DNA of 38,940 bases from Clostridia bacterium (lineage in GTDB: Bacteria; Bacillota; Clostridia; Oscillospirales; CAG-272): NCBI GenBank assembly GCA_017398585.1, contig JAFQFS010000050.1, forward strand, positions 1-38,940. The letters run 5' to 3'. The translations under genes and the position numbers were made by a program. Position 1 is the first letter of the stretch. The number at the start of each line of letters is the position of its first letter. The notes beneath the pieces were generated by a model that was not told where the DNA came from, searched no databases, and was given only the letters and a program-made list of their open reading frames with translations. This document shows, piece by piece, positions 23,316 to 32,200 of the stretch.

Positions 23316-23805
23316 ATTCCGTTAAATCCTGAGGCGGAACCTTCACCGTGTCCGGACGATGATCGAAAGCAGGGTAGTGATACCGCCAGCGGTCGTATTC
23401 CTCTTTTGTGATCTCGCTGTTCTTGAGTTTCTGCGCCTGTTCGTTCCATGAATAGAACATCTCAAACAGGACTTTGTAATCGTTCCCCTTGAATTTATCC
23501 AGTCGCAGACAGACTTCGCCGTGGATCTCGCCGATTTTCAGTCCGTACACATCTTCCAGCGTGAACAGCGTGTGCATCAGACCGAGGTAGCTGTCGATGT
23601 TCGGAACATCCAGTGCCATCGGGGATACGTCCAGTACCTTCGCAAGCTCCGCCGTCAGGTCAGCTTTCGGGGTACGGGTGCCGGTTTCGTACTGCGCCAG
23701 ACGTACATCTGCGGACTTTTCCGGGAATCCGACGGACATCCCCAAAAACTTCTGCGTCATGCCGCGTAATAATCTGAAAAAGTGAATTCTCTCGCCGATT
23801 GCCAT
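23314..23805 (-). CDS. XRE-family repressor
   Basis: The 163-residue protein has an N-terminal helix-turn-helix of the Cro/CI type (about residues 1-65): IGERIHFFRLLRGMTQKFLG, then VRLAQYETGTRTPKADLTAELAKVLDV. The C-terminal part is unrecognised, with FEMFYSWNEQAQKLKNSEITKEEYDRWRYHYP resembling the tail of repressors in clostridial mobile elements. It is divergent from the excisionase-like and integrase genes; the two face-to-face promoters and a pair of 20-bp operator-like sites between them suggest it controls excision. No autocleavage or metallopeptidase motif is visible. Confidence 0.88.
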   Translation of the reverse strand: MAIGERIHFFRLLRGMTQKFLGMSVGFPEKSADVRLAQYETGTRTPKADLTAELAKVLDVSPMALDVPNIDSYLGLMHTLFTLEDVYGLKIGEIHGEVCLRLDKFKGNDYKVLFEMFYSWNEQAQKLKNSEITKEEYDRWRYHYPAFDHRPDTVKVPPQDLTE

Positions 23806-23842
23806 GTTATCTTTTACTCCCGTTTTATCTTAATTTGCATAC

Positions 23843-23871
23843 ATTATAGCATATTTGCTTAGTGTTGTCAA
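23843..23871 (-). promoter_or_regulatory. Sigma-A promoter for the XRE repressor gene
   Basis: On the minus strand, TTGACA (23866-23871) and TATAAT (23843-23848) with a 17-base spacer; both boxes are perfect. Confidence 0.88.
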
Positions 23872-23878
23872 TAATGTT

Positions 23879-23898
23879 CTAAATAAATTTGTTTAATT
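23879..23898. promoter_or_regulatory. Operator-like site 1 (between divergent promoters)
   Basis: The 20-base site CTAAATAAATTTGTTTAATT matches site 2 (23955-23974) at 16 of 20 positions. It has an inverted TAAA/TTTA symmetry and lies between the -35 boxes of the repressor and excisionase promoters. Confidence 0.5.
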
Positions 23899-23916
23899 TT
23901 ATCCCCTGCACAGGAC

Positions 23917-23945
23917 TTGACATAAACAAAAATGTATAGTATAAT
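23917..23945 (+). promoter_or_regulatory. Sigma-A promoter for the excisionase-integrase operon
   Basis: TTGACA (23917-23922) and TATAAT (23940-23945), both perfect, with a 17-base spacer, 57 bases upstream of the first gene. Confidence 0.88.
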
Positions 23946-23954
23946 ATAGATATC

Positions 23955-23974
23955 CTAAACATATAAGTTTAATT
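23955..23974. promoter_or_regulatory. Operator-like site 2 (at the excisionase transcription start)
   Basis: CTAAACATATAAGTTTAATT, with TAAAC/GTTTA arms, covers the expected start point of the excisionase-integrase transcript. Bound repressor here would block that promoter. Confidence 0.5.
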
Positions 23975-24002
23975 AAAATCATGGATCCAGAAAGGAGAAC
24001 CT

Positions 24003-24215
24003 ATGGCAGAAAAAATCTTTATGCGTGTGGACGAAGTTGCGGAGGAACTGGGCGTTTCGGTTCCATATGCGTACAAGCTCATCAAAAGGCTGAACGAGGA
24101 ACTGAAAGCAACCGGCTGCATCACTATCGCCGGAAGGATCGACCGCAAATTCTTCTACGAAAAATTCTACGGAACCCGTGAAAATAAAAAGGAGGGGACG
24201 AATGGCAGCATTTAA
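24003..24215 (+). CDS. Excisionase-like small helix-turn-helix protein
   Basis: The 70-residue protein contains a winged helix-turn-helix of the type used by excisionases and small DNA-binding proteins: FMRVDEVAEELGVSVPYAYKLIKRLNEEL, then an RIDRKFFYEKFYG wing. AAAGGAG precedes the ATG. It overlaps the integrase start by 14 bases, so the two are translationally coupled. The placement directly before the integrase and under the repressor-controlled promoter supports a role in excision or its control; I do not see a family-specific signature beyond that. Confidence 0.78.
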   Translation: MAEKIFMRVDEVAEELGVSVPYAYKLIKRLNEELKATGCITIAGRIDRKFFYEKFYGTRENKKEGTNGSI

Positions 24216-25275
24216 GGACAAGAAAAACGGCTCATGGTACGTCCAGTTCCGGTACACGGACTGGCAGGGGAACCGTCAGCAGAAATTCAAGCGGGGATTC
24301 GCCACCAAGAAGGAAGCACAGGCATGGGAACGGGAATTTCTGATGCAGAAGCAGGCGGATGTGAACATGACTTTCGAAAGTTTCGCGGAACTTTATGAGA
24401 AGGATGTGAAGCCGAAACTGAAGCTGAACACATGGCTGTCGAAAGAAAACATCATCCGGACGAAAATCCTGCCCTACTTCGCAAAACGAAAGCTGTCCGA
24501 AATCACGGCAAGAGATGTGATCGACTGGCAGAACGAAATCCGGAAGCTGAAAACCTCCAAAGGCGAGCCGTATTCGATGGATTATCTGAAAAATGTCCAC
24601 ACCCAGCTCAGCTGCATCTTCAATCACGCGATCAAATACTACGGTTTGCAGATCAACCCGGCGCAGAAAGCGGGAAATATGGGAAGCGAATCCACGAAGG
24701 AAATGCTGTTCTGGACGAAGGAGGAATATCTGAAATTCATCGACGCCATGATGGACAAGCCCATGCTGTATTATGCGTTTGAAATCCTGTACTGGTGCGG
24801 CATCCGGGAAGGCGAACTGCTGGCACTGACTCCCGCAGATTTTGATTTCGAGAAGAAAACGCTCCGGATCAACAAATCCTATCAGCGGATCGGCGGTGAG
24901 GATGTCGTTACTACACCGAAGACGAAGAAAAGCAACCGGATCATTCAGATGCCGGACTTCCTCTGTGACGAAATGCAGGATTATTTCAAACAGTTCTACA
25001 GTTTGGACAGGGATGCGCGGATTTTCCCGCTGACGAAACACAGGCTGAAAAGCGGGATGGAGTACGGGTGTAAGATGTCCGGCGTGAAGGTCATAAGAAT
25101 CCACGATCTGAGACACAGCCACGTTTCGCTTCTTATCAACATGGGATATTCGGCGGTGGCAATCGGAAACCGCGTGGGGCATGAGAGCGTGGAAATCACT
25201 TACCGGTACGCGCATTTGTTCCCCACGGTGCAGAAAGAAATGGCGGATAAATTAAATCTGGAAAGGGAGGCATAA
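24202..25275 (+). CDS. Tyrosine recombinase (integrase)
   Basis: The 357-residue protein has the AP2-like arm-binding N terminus (SWYVQFRYTDWQGNRQQKFKRGF), a SAM-like core-binding domain (about 60-160) and the catalytic domain. Catalytic residues seen are Arg in CGIREGELLAL, His and Arg in IHDLRHSHVSLL, His in VGHESVEITY and the nucleophile Tyr336 in YAHL. The layout is that of Tn916/ICE-type integrases. The ATG at 24,202 has AAGGAGG upstream and is preferred over an upstream GTG. This enzyme should recombine the guaA 3'-end site. Confidence 0.95.
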   Translation: MAAFKDKKNGSWYVQFRYTDWQGNRQQKFKRGFATKKEAQAWEREFLMQKQADVNMTFESFAELYEKDVKPKLKLNTWLSKENIIRTKILPYFAKRKLSEITARDVIDWQNEIRKLKTSKGEPYSMDYLKNVHTQLSCIFNHAIKYYGLQINPAQKAGNMGSESTKEMLFWTKEEYLKFIDAMMDKPMLYYAFEILYWCGIREGELLALTPADFDFEKKTLRINKSYQRIGGEDVVTTPKTKKSNRIIQMPDFLCDEMQDYFKQFYSLDRDARIFPLTKHRLKSGMEYGCKMSGVKVIRIHDLRHSHVSLLINMGYSAVAIGNRVGHESVEITYRYAHLFPTVQKEMADKLNLEREA

Positions 25276-25279
25276 ATCT

Positions 25280-25612
25280 ATGTCAGCAAAAAATCTGGAT
25301 GGTCAGGGACGCTGGCGGAACGTGAATGTATCGTTCCGGGTGTCACCGGAAGAGGACAGGCTTCTGGAAACTTTCGTGAATCTGTCCGGTATGACCAAAC
25401 AGGACTATATTATAAGCAGACTGCTCTGCAGGGATGTGGTGGTACAGGGAAATCCGCGGGTGTACAAAGCTTTGCGGGATAAATATGAGGAGGTGGCTGC
25501 GGAACTGAAAAGAATTGAGAAGGGAGGTGATGTGTCGCCGGAATTACTTGAAACGATTGAATTTATGGCAGTAATCATGAATGGAATGAAGGAGGACACG
25601 AATGAATTCTGA
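25280..25612 (+). CDS. MobC-like mobilization accessory protein
   Basis: The 110-residue protein resembles small plasmid mobilization proteins: a basic N-terminal part with NVNVSFRVSPEEDRLLETFVNLSGMTKQDYIISRLL (a ribbon-helix-helix-like pattern), followed by a helical C terminus (YEEVAAELKRIEKGG). Such proteins bind near oriT and assist the relaxase. Its ribosome binding site lies within the end of the integrase gene, and its own end overlaps the next gene by 11 bases, so it is part of the integrase operon. Confidence 0.78.
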   Translation: MSAKNLDGQGRWRNVNVSFRVSPEEDRLLETFVNLSGMTKQDYIISRLLCRDVVVQGNPRVYKALRDKYEEVAAELKRIEKGGDVSPELLETIEFMAVIMNGMKEDTNEF

Positions 25613-26774
25613 AAAAGAAAAAACGACTGCCCTGATTCCGTCTGTTGGCGCAGATGGGGAGCAGTCGAATGTAGATCACAATAATAGTATACCAGATTGT
25701 ATCAAAGAAATCAACGAGGAAGACGAAATTTCCGTGGAGGAAATGGAAAAGTTGTACCGGGAAGCACTTCGCAAGAACGATCCGGCGTATCTGCACACGG
25801 TTTCCCTCGGTGAACTCTACGAAACCGTGTATCACAGCAGGCCGCCGGTGATTGATGGACTGCTCTGTGCAGGGGCATACATCCTTGCGGGTGCACCGAA
25901 AATCGGCAAATCCTTCCTCGTAGCGCAGATTGCTTACCACGTCAGTACGGGACAGAAACTCTGGGAGTACGATGTCCGGCAGGGGACGGTACTGTATCTG
26001 GCACTGGAGGATGATTACCAGCGGTTACAGGAGCGTATGTTCCGGATGTTCGGCGTGTCGGAGGTAAGCACACTCTATTTCGCCACCAATGCGAAACAGC
26101 TTGGTAACGGACTGGATGAACAGCTTGAACTGTTCGTGAAGGAGCATGAGCATACCAAACTCATCATCGTGGATACCTTACAGAAGGTTCGCGAGGTTGG
26201 CGGAGATTCCTACAGTTACGCAAACGATTATGAAATCATCAGCAAGCTGAAAAAGTTCGCGGACAATCACGGAATCTGCGTTTTGATTGTCCATCATACC
26301 CGAAAACAGCCTGCCGGAGATAATTTTGAAATGATCTCCGGCACCACGGGACTTCTCGGATGTGCGGACGGTGCGTTGCTGATGCAGAAGGAAAAACGCA
26401 CGGACGGCAGAGCCACACTGGATATCGTCGGGCGGGATCAGCCGGATCAGAAACTGCACCTCGTAAAAGATCAGGAGCGGTTGATCTGGACGCTCGACCA
26501 CGCGGAAGCGGAGATGTGGAAGATTCCGCCCGATCCGACACTGGAAGCGGTGGCACGGCTGGTGTCAGCGGACAATCGGGAATGGACGGGCAGTCCGAGC
26601 GAGCTGGCGGAAACGCTCAATAACGGCATGGCGGCGAACACGCTGACGAAGCATCTGAACGTGAACGCAAGCCGTCTGATGGACGAATACAACATCCGGT
26701 ATGAGAACAAACCGAAGCACAGCGGAAGAAAAATCACGCTTACCTACATGGTAGTGGATGTTGTAATCATGTAA
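25602..26774 (+). CDS. RepA-like RecA-fold ATPase/helicase of a mobile element
   Basis: The 390-residue protein has a Walker A GAPKIGKS (about residues 97-104), Walker B KLIIVDTLQKV, and a RecA-type motif VLIVHHTRKQ, matching the AAA_25/RepA family of hexameric replicative helicases found on plasmids and mobilizable elements. The N-terminal 60 residues are acidic and low-complexity. The C-terminal part (from about 310) looks like a winged-helix domain (SPSELAETLNNGMAANTLTKHL). The start has AAGGAGG and overlaps the previous gene. Tandem 9-bp repeats directly follow the stop and could be its origin. Confidence 0.88.
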   Translation: MNSEKEKTTALIPSVGADGEQSNVDHNNSIPDCIKEINEEDEISVEEMEKLYREALRKNDPAYLHTVSLGELYETVYHSRPPVIDGLLCAGAYILAGAPKIGKSFLVAQIAYHVSTGQKLWEYDVRQGTVLYLALEDDYQRLQERMFRMFGVSEVSTLYFATNAKQLGNGLDEQLELFVKEHEHTKLIIVDTLQKVREVGGDSYSYANDYEIISKLKKFADNHGICVLIVHHTRKQPAGDNFEMISGTTGLLGCADGALLMQKEKRTDGRATLDIVGRDQPDQKLHLVKDQERLIWTLDHAEAEMWKIPPDPTLEAVARLVSADNREWTGSPSELAETLNNGMAANTLTKHLNVNASRLMDEYNIRYENKPKHSGRKITLTYMVVDVVIM

Positions 26775-27172
26775 AGCGCGACGGTCGCGACGATTGCGAC
26801 GGTCTATTTGACGGTACACAAAACACCGTTGCGACCGTCGCGGATCGTCGCGGTACACGGATGTCGTGCGACACAAGCCCCAAATCCCCGCCGCAGCGGG
26901 CAGGCAGGAATGGAAGATAGGTTTCATTTCTGCCCGGGAGGTGGTCATCCGCAGAGGAGCACCGACCATGACGGGTGAAATGTGGGACACATAGCAGCCG
27001 TCAGAGGACTTCGCAAAGTCCGCACACTTGCCCCCTGTCCGCAGACAGCCCACGGCACTTTGCAGCTGATCCTCAGAGCAGATGAAAGTGTTATAGTAGG
27101 TTATTACACTTCCGCAGAAGTGCATCCCCGTGAATAAAGTTCAGCTTACAAAATTGAGATTGGAGGAATTCT
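26775..27172 (+). other. Non-coding region: iteron-like repeats, hairpins and candidate oriT
   Basis: Three head-to-tail 9-mers, GCGACGGTC, GCGACGATT and GCGACGGTC (26778-26804), are followed by two inverted copies (26833-26841 and 26843-26851). Then come a GGCAG...CTGCC hairpin (about 26,909-26,940) and GGACTT/AAGTCC (about 27,007-27,022). Before the relaxase gene lies the inverted repeat AAGTGT...ACACTT (27086-27111) with further pairing. The arrangement, between a helicase gene and a relaxase gene, fits a replication origin plus oriT. No gene was seen here. Confidence 0.6.
27086..27111 (+). other. Candidate oriT inverted repeat
   Basis: AAGTGTTATAG and TTATTACACTT form an imperfect stem (one mismatch, one G-T) around a short loop, about 60 bases before the MobV relaxase start. 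MobV origins usually have such an inverted repeat next to the nick site. The nick itself cannot be placed. Confidence 0.4.
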
Positions 27173-28420
27173 ATGGCAAGAAACGACGGAATTGACCGCA
27201 CTACAGTGCGAAACGTCAACCTGTCAGAAACGAAAATTTCAAATACACAAAGACACAACGAACGTGAAAAAGATTCATACAGAAACGAGGATATTATGCC
27301 GGGACGAACGGCGTACAATGTCCACTATAAGACGCCGACGGGAAGTTACCGCGAAATGTTTGCACAGATGGAAGCGTCGAAAACGATCTCGACCAGAGGA
27401 TTGAAGGAGGATGCCGACCATTACGGGGAGCTGATCTTCGACGTGAACTCGGCGTACTTCCACAATCACGGCGGGTATGAGTTTGCGAAGAAGTTTTACG
27501 AAGATGCGTACAAATCCGCAGTCGAAATCGTCGGCGGTGAGCAATACATCCTGTCAGCAGTCATGCACGCGGACGAGCGGAACCGGGCGATGTCGGAAGC
27601 TCTCGGGAAGGATGTGTTCCACTATCATCTGCACGTTGTCTACATCCCGGTGGTCGAAAAACAGGTGCTGTGGACGAAGCGGTGCAAAGACCCGTCACTG
27701 GTTGGAACGGTCAAGGAAACGATCATGCAGGTCAGCAGCAGTAAGAAATGGCTGTCGAAACCGGCAGTTGATGAAATGGGAAATCCGATTTTACAGAAGA
27801 ACGGGAAGCCGGTGCTGAAAAAGTCGTACAGTCAGCTGCAGGACGATTTCTTCGACCATATGCGCGCCGCTGGTTATGAGGATGTGGAGCGCGGGGAACG
27901 TGGATCGACGGAAGAACATCTGACCGTGATGCAGTTCAAGATCGGGCAGGAACAGGCTCGGTTAGAAGAACTGCAGGAACAGCAGGCTAAGGAAACTGCC
28001 GGCTTTGAAAAGAAGAAAGCGAAGATTGAAAAACAGGAGACTAATCTCGAACGTATTGAGCAGATAGAAGCCAAGCCGATTCCGCTGACCTCGAAGGTAG
28101 CCGTGGAGAAAGCGGATTATGATCTGCTGAAATCTGCCGCGAACAAGTATGTTGTGCAGGAGAAGAAGGAATCGAAATTGCAAAAGGCACTGGACAAAGC
28201 AAAGAAGATGATTGCCGATCTGACGGCGGAACTGAAAGCGGTGAAGGCGGAACTGTTGGAGTATAAATCGGTCATCGGTAAACTGGATCGTGCCGGACTG
28301 GAAAGAGAAAATGCAGAACTGCGTGAGAAAGTCCGGTGGTATGATTCCATTATTGATGCGAAGAATTTACGGAATCTGTTTATTCGGCATGGCCATCGCA
28401 GACAGCAGGAACGGCAGTAA
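27173..28420 (+). CDS. MobV/Pre-family relaxase
   Basis: The 415-residue protein nicks DNA at oriT to start mobilization. Motif I appears as QRHNEREKDSY (residues about 27-37), and the histidine-rich metal site as FHYHLHVVYIPV (His150, His152, His154). The C-terminal third (about 255-390) is a long coiled coil rich in Lys/Glu (LEELQEQQAKETAGFEKKK and onward), as in other Pre/MobV proteins. GGAGGAATT precedes the ATG. It is the last large backbone gene before the cargo. Confidence 0.94.
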   Translation: MARNDGIDRTTVRNVNLSETKISNTQRHNEREKDSYRNEDIMPGRTAYNVHYKTPTGSYREMFAQMEASKTISTRGLKEDADHYGELIFDVNSAYFHNHGGYEFAKKFYEDAYKSAVEIVGGEQYILSAVMHADERNRAMSEALGKDVFHYHLHVVYIPVVEKQVLWTKRCKDPSLVGTVKETIMQVSSSKKWLSKPAVDEMGNPILQKNGKPVLKKSYSQLQDDFFDHMRAAGYEDVERGERGSTEEHLTVMQFKIGQEQARLEELQEQQAKETAGFEKKKAKIEKQETNLERIEQIEAKPIPLTSKVAVEKADYDLLKSAANKYVVQEKKESKLQKALDKAKKMIADLTAELKAVKAELLEYKSVIGKLDRAGLERENAELREKVRWYDSIIDAKNLRNLFIRHGHRRQQERQ

Positions 28421-28563
28421 CGTCTTGATCTGGAGAAAACGGGAAATTTCCGATGGGAGAGGTTGAACCGAACAGGATATTAAAACGACTTCTCCCATTG
28501 GGAAAAACAGCAGAAAAGCCAGGTGTAGACTTGGTGAAAATTTTGAAAAATCAGGGAGGTTTC

Positions 28564-28845
28564 ATGAGAAAGTCACAGAAGGAAACAATCGTAAGTTTTG
28601 ATGAGAGCAGCGAGCGTGTGAATGTATTTACGCATAACGCCGATCTGAAAAAGAGGTTGACGAAGTTTGCGGAGGATTATCCAAAGCTGTGCCGACTGAT
28701 TGATGATAACGGAATCGGCGGTATGGCGTTTGAGGTGGATAGAAAACGGTTTGGCTTCCGGCTGACGGCATCGTACACGGCGGAACGGAAGAAGGCGGCA
28801 AGTGAGTTGGCGAAGAAAAGAGGTATGGGAGGAAATATGGTATGA
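28564..28845 (+). CDS. Small conserved mobile-element protein, function unknown
   Basis: The 93-residue protein starts at the ATG after GGGAGG (MRKSQKETIVSFDESS); a longer frame from 28,453 is possible but lacks a ribosome binding site. It resembles a small protein often found beside relaxases on clostridial elements (pattern: VNVFTHNADLKKRLTKFAEDYP, then VDRKRFGFRLTASYTAERKKAA). No domain with a known function is recognised. Its TGA overlaps the next start in ATGA, so the two genes are coupled. Confidence 0.7.
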   Translation: MRKSQKETIVSFDESSERVNVFTHNADLKKRLTKFAEDYPKLCRLIDDNGIGGMAFEVDRKRFGFRLTASYTAERKKAASELAKKRGMGGNMV

Positions 28846-29092
28846 AGAAGATACGGAAGTGCGAATATAATATGGACTGGACACCGCCTGTGTTGAGTTG
28901 GGGTTAGATGATGGGACAGTGATCGCGATTGATACGATTGCTGTGGAGAACGAGGGGGCGGATAATATGTATCAGCGGAGTGAGCTGGACTGGCTGATCT
29001 ACAATGCGCCGCTGGAATGTGCGGAGCTGGTACTGAACGGGGATCCGGAGAGGTATCTGAAGGCTGTGGTAGAGTATAAGCGGCTTGACTGA
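28842..29092 (+). pseudogene. DUF6061-like small protein, frameshifted
   Basis: From the coupled ATG at 28,842 (GGAGG upstream) the frame gives MKKIRKCEYNMD, then stops at 28,905. The following part in another frame reads CVELGLDDGTVIAIDTIA and continues to YLKAVVEYKRLD at 29,092. Together they match the usual small protein of about 80 residues found in this position on clostridial elements, as I recall that family. A shift of one base between about 28,872 and 28,890 splits it. It may be a real pseudogene or a sequencing error; programmed frameshifting is less likely, as no slippery run was seen. Confidence 0.65.
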
Positions 29093-29096
29093 ATGA

Positions 29097-29145
29097 AAAT
29101 CGCCCGTGTCGGCAGAGTTGAATCTGTCGGTACGGGCGATTTTTC
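29097..29145 (+). terminator. Terminator at the end of the mobilization genes
   Basis: AAATCGCCCGT pairs with ACGGGCGATTT, with a second inner stem (GGCAGA/TCTGTC), followed by TTTT. It separates the backbone from the cargo. Confidence 0.88.
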
Positions 29146-29162
29146 GTAGACCCATGACAGAA

Positions 29163-29191
29163 TTGACAAAAAGTTCACAGTATGTTATAAT
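29163..29191 (+). promoter_or_regulatory. Sigma-A promoter for the first cargo gene
   Basis: TTGACA (29163-29168) and TATAAT (29186-29191), both perfect, with a 17-base spacer, about 54 bases before the ATG. The cargo thus has its own constitutive-looking promoter. Confidence 0.9.
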
Positions 29192-29244
29192 TGAAGCAAC
29201 AAATTTGGGCTACAAAAACTAAATTTTAGTTGAAGGAGAAATTT

Positions 29245-32200
29245 ATGATGAACAGCAGAAAAAACAAATTCATCAGCGGATTGCTTTCATTCGTTATGGT
29301 TATGACGATGATATTGGAGATACTGCCGCCGATTGAGGCTGGGGCAGCTGAGTTTTCAATATCTGTACCTAAAGATGGAGATACATATTGGCTGGAAGAT
29401 ATGTCACAGCCATATAATATTCTCTATGAAAAGTATGCGGATGCGGTACAACATTGGGTAACAATAACAGATTTATCTGACTACAGTGATATATTTGAAA
29501 CCATTACAGAAAGTGAAATAGTTTCAGTAGATCGCGATTTATTTGAGTATGGTGGTGAATATAGAGTTACAGTTATTCCTTTAGATAATTTGGGTGATCC
29601 GATTGGTGGAGGTACATTTTCAATAAGTAATGAATTTTCTGTCCATGATGAAATGTATCTTAATTTTTCGGAAAATGATATGCAGGTATCCAGTGAATCC
29701 AATACATATTACATTGATGTTGAGACAAATAATGATGATTTAAGTTGGACAATAGGTGAAAGTGTTTCATGGTTAACTTTTTCTCCTGATTCAGGTACAG
29801 GTAGTACTGAAGTTAAAGTAAAAGTTAGCAATTATGATAAAACAGAAGATCGAGTTGCATATGTTAATTTACAAAATAAAAAATATGATTTTAAATATCA
29901 ATTAAAAGTAACACAATCTGGGATAGATTATACACCACATCTTGAGGTTACAGAGGATAGTTTAACTTTTTCATCAGAGTCTGGTGATATAAAGACATTT
30001 AAAATAAAATCAAATGAATCATGGGAGTTGGACTATCCCGAGTGGGTTACCTGTGAACCTGACAGTAAAACGATAACAACTGGTAACACTAATACAACAA
30101 CAGTTACTGTAACAACAATCAGTGAGAATACATCTTCAAGTGCCAATAGAGGAACAATATATATTGAAACTGACAATTGTGAGACCGAAGTCGAAGTGAC
30201 TCAAGAGGGGAGCGATATCCCGGAACAAGAAGAACATCATCCCACAATCACTTTCAATGTTTCTCCGACAACCGTTACTGAAGGAGAGAAGATCACATTT
30301 TTCGGCGTAGCCGATGGTGATGGATATAAAATCAATGCTGTAAGCATCGGTGTGGCATATTATGAATCAGAAGAAAAATATTATGAAGAGCAAAACAAAG
30401 AAGATCCTTCTGCTGATGATGCGGTGTATTTAAGAGAACCGAATATCAGTGTTGACACATTTGATTATTCTTCCATAAAGGACGGTAGCATTCCCACTGG
30501 TTCTGATGAACCTTTGAAAGGGGAGCTTGATGTTGAAGGCGAATATGTGCCTCATGAGATTCTCATGAGGCCAGGTGTTTATACTTTTACAGCCCATGCA
30601 TATTCTGACGAATATGGTAAGGAATTTGAACAGGTGTCCAAAACGGTGCGTATAGAACCTGATGAAGAAATACAGGAAGAAATTCAATTGGATTCTTTCA
30701 AGATTACCAATACCAATACAACTGTTAATAGAGGCTCCTCCTATATGCTCGAATGGGATGCCCCTGCTAATGCGCCTGACGGAACGACATACAGCATATT
30801 TGTCTGGGAATATTCCAATACCACAGAAGTCGGCTCTACGACAGATACCTGGTTTGAAATTCCGAGTAAATGTTTTGCCAACGCAGAGGTTGTTGCGATT
30901 ACTGTATACGCCAATGCAGACGGTTACAAGCAAAGTGAATGTGAAGAAACTCTGAATGTAACTGTAATCGAGGATGATACGAAAACACCGTGTGTTACTT
31001 CCGTTGTTCCCGACCCTCCTGCAGGAGATATGAACACTACCTATACCTTTACGGCGTATGCTGAAAATACAGATACTGTGGTATTTTACATGAATTCCAC
31101 AAAGATCGCAACTGTAACTGGTTCGAATGGAGAATTTGTCTGCTCATACAGCGGATTCCGTAAAGCAGGAACCAGAACTGTATTTGCATATCCTGTTGAC
31201 AGCAATGGAAATGAATTAAGAACGAACGGCTGTTTTGCTTCTGCCGAGATTACCATTGAAGCGGAAGGGAACCTCGAAAATATCAAGTATATCACAGAGT
31301 CCTATCAGAATATTGACGTGAATTCTTCCTTTGAGCTTGCATGGGAAAGACCTGAAAATGCACCGGAGGATATCGATATATCTTATATTATTTATGTCCA
31401 TAATGACGATGGTAAGGTAGGCGACGAATTTGAAGAATCCAGTGAATCTACCGTGATTCCGGCGTCCTATTTTGCAGAAGAAGGAAGATACACGATTTCT
31501 GTATATGCCGTTGCGGATAACTGGTCACAGAGCGAATATTCTGCAATTACAGTCTATGTGGAAGCTTCTGTTCCTACCATCAGCGGCTACAGACTTTCTC
31601 ATGCCACAATTCCGCGGGACGGTTCCTTTACTATGAAGGGGACTGTGGACGGCAACGGAGACGATCTGACAGAAATCCTTGTCAAAGCTGTGAATACATC
31701 CAGCGGAACTTCCGGTGAACTCTATTCGGATTCGCTGAATGACAGCGAGTTTGATCTGGCGGATATTCCAGCGCTCTGTCCTGCTAACAGTGGTCTCACG
31801 GAAGCCGGGACATATACGATCAGTGTTTATGCAAAAACTGTGGGAGCTACTTCCGCGACTTTACTGGGAAAATCCAGTCTTTATGTTTCGGCAGATTCCA
31901 AAATAACACTGGATACTCCTCAGCTGAACGGGACAAGCACTCTCGAATACGGTGAAAACTACATAATTTCCTGGAACTACGATTCCGCAGTGGATTACTA
32001 CAGCATTTCTGTGGGCGGATATTCCACAAAAATGACGGCAGATGCTTCGGAGGGATCGTATTCTATTCCTGCGTCCATTTTCAAAAAGCTGAGCAATGGT
32101 TCTTCGTATAACTGCACGATCTATGTACAGGCAATGAGCAAGGATACGGACAACTATCTTTCCAGTGCGACTGCGGAAAAGAAGATTACTGTTGCGGCAA

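Noticed and set aside
26775-27172. CRISPR array
   Set aside because: The short repeats are 9 bases, adjoining and partly inverted, without spacers; no CRISPR array was seen anywhere in the window.
28898-29092. 64-residue open frame starting at a TTG
   Set aside because: It is the back half of the frameshifted small gene starting at 28,842 and has no start signal of its own.
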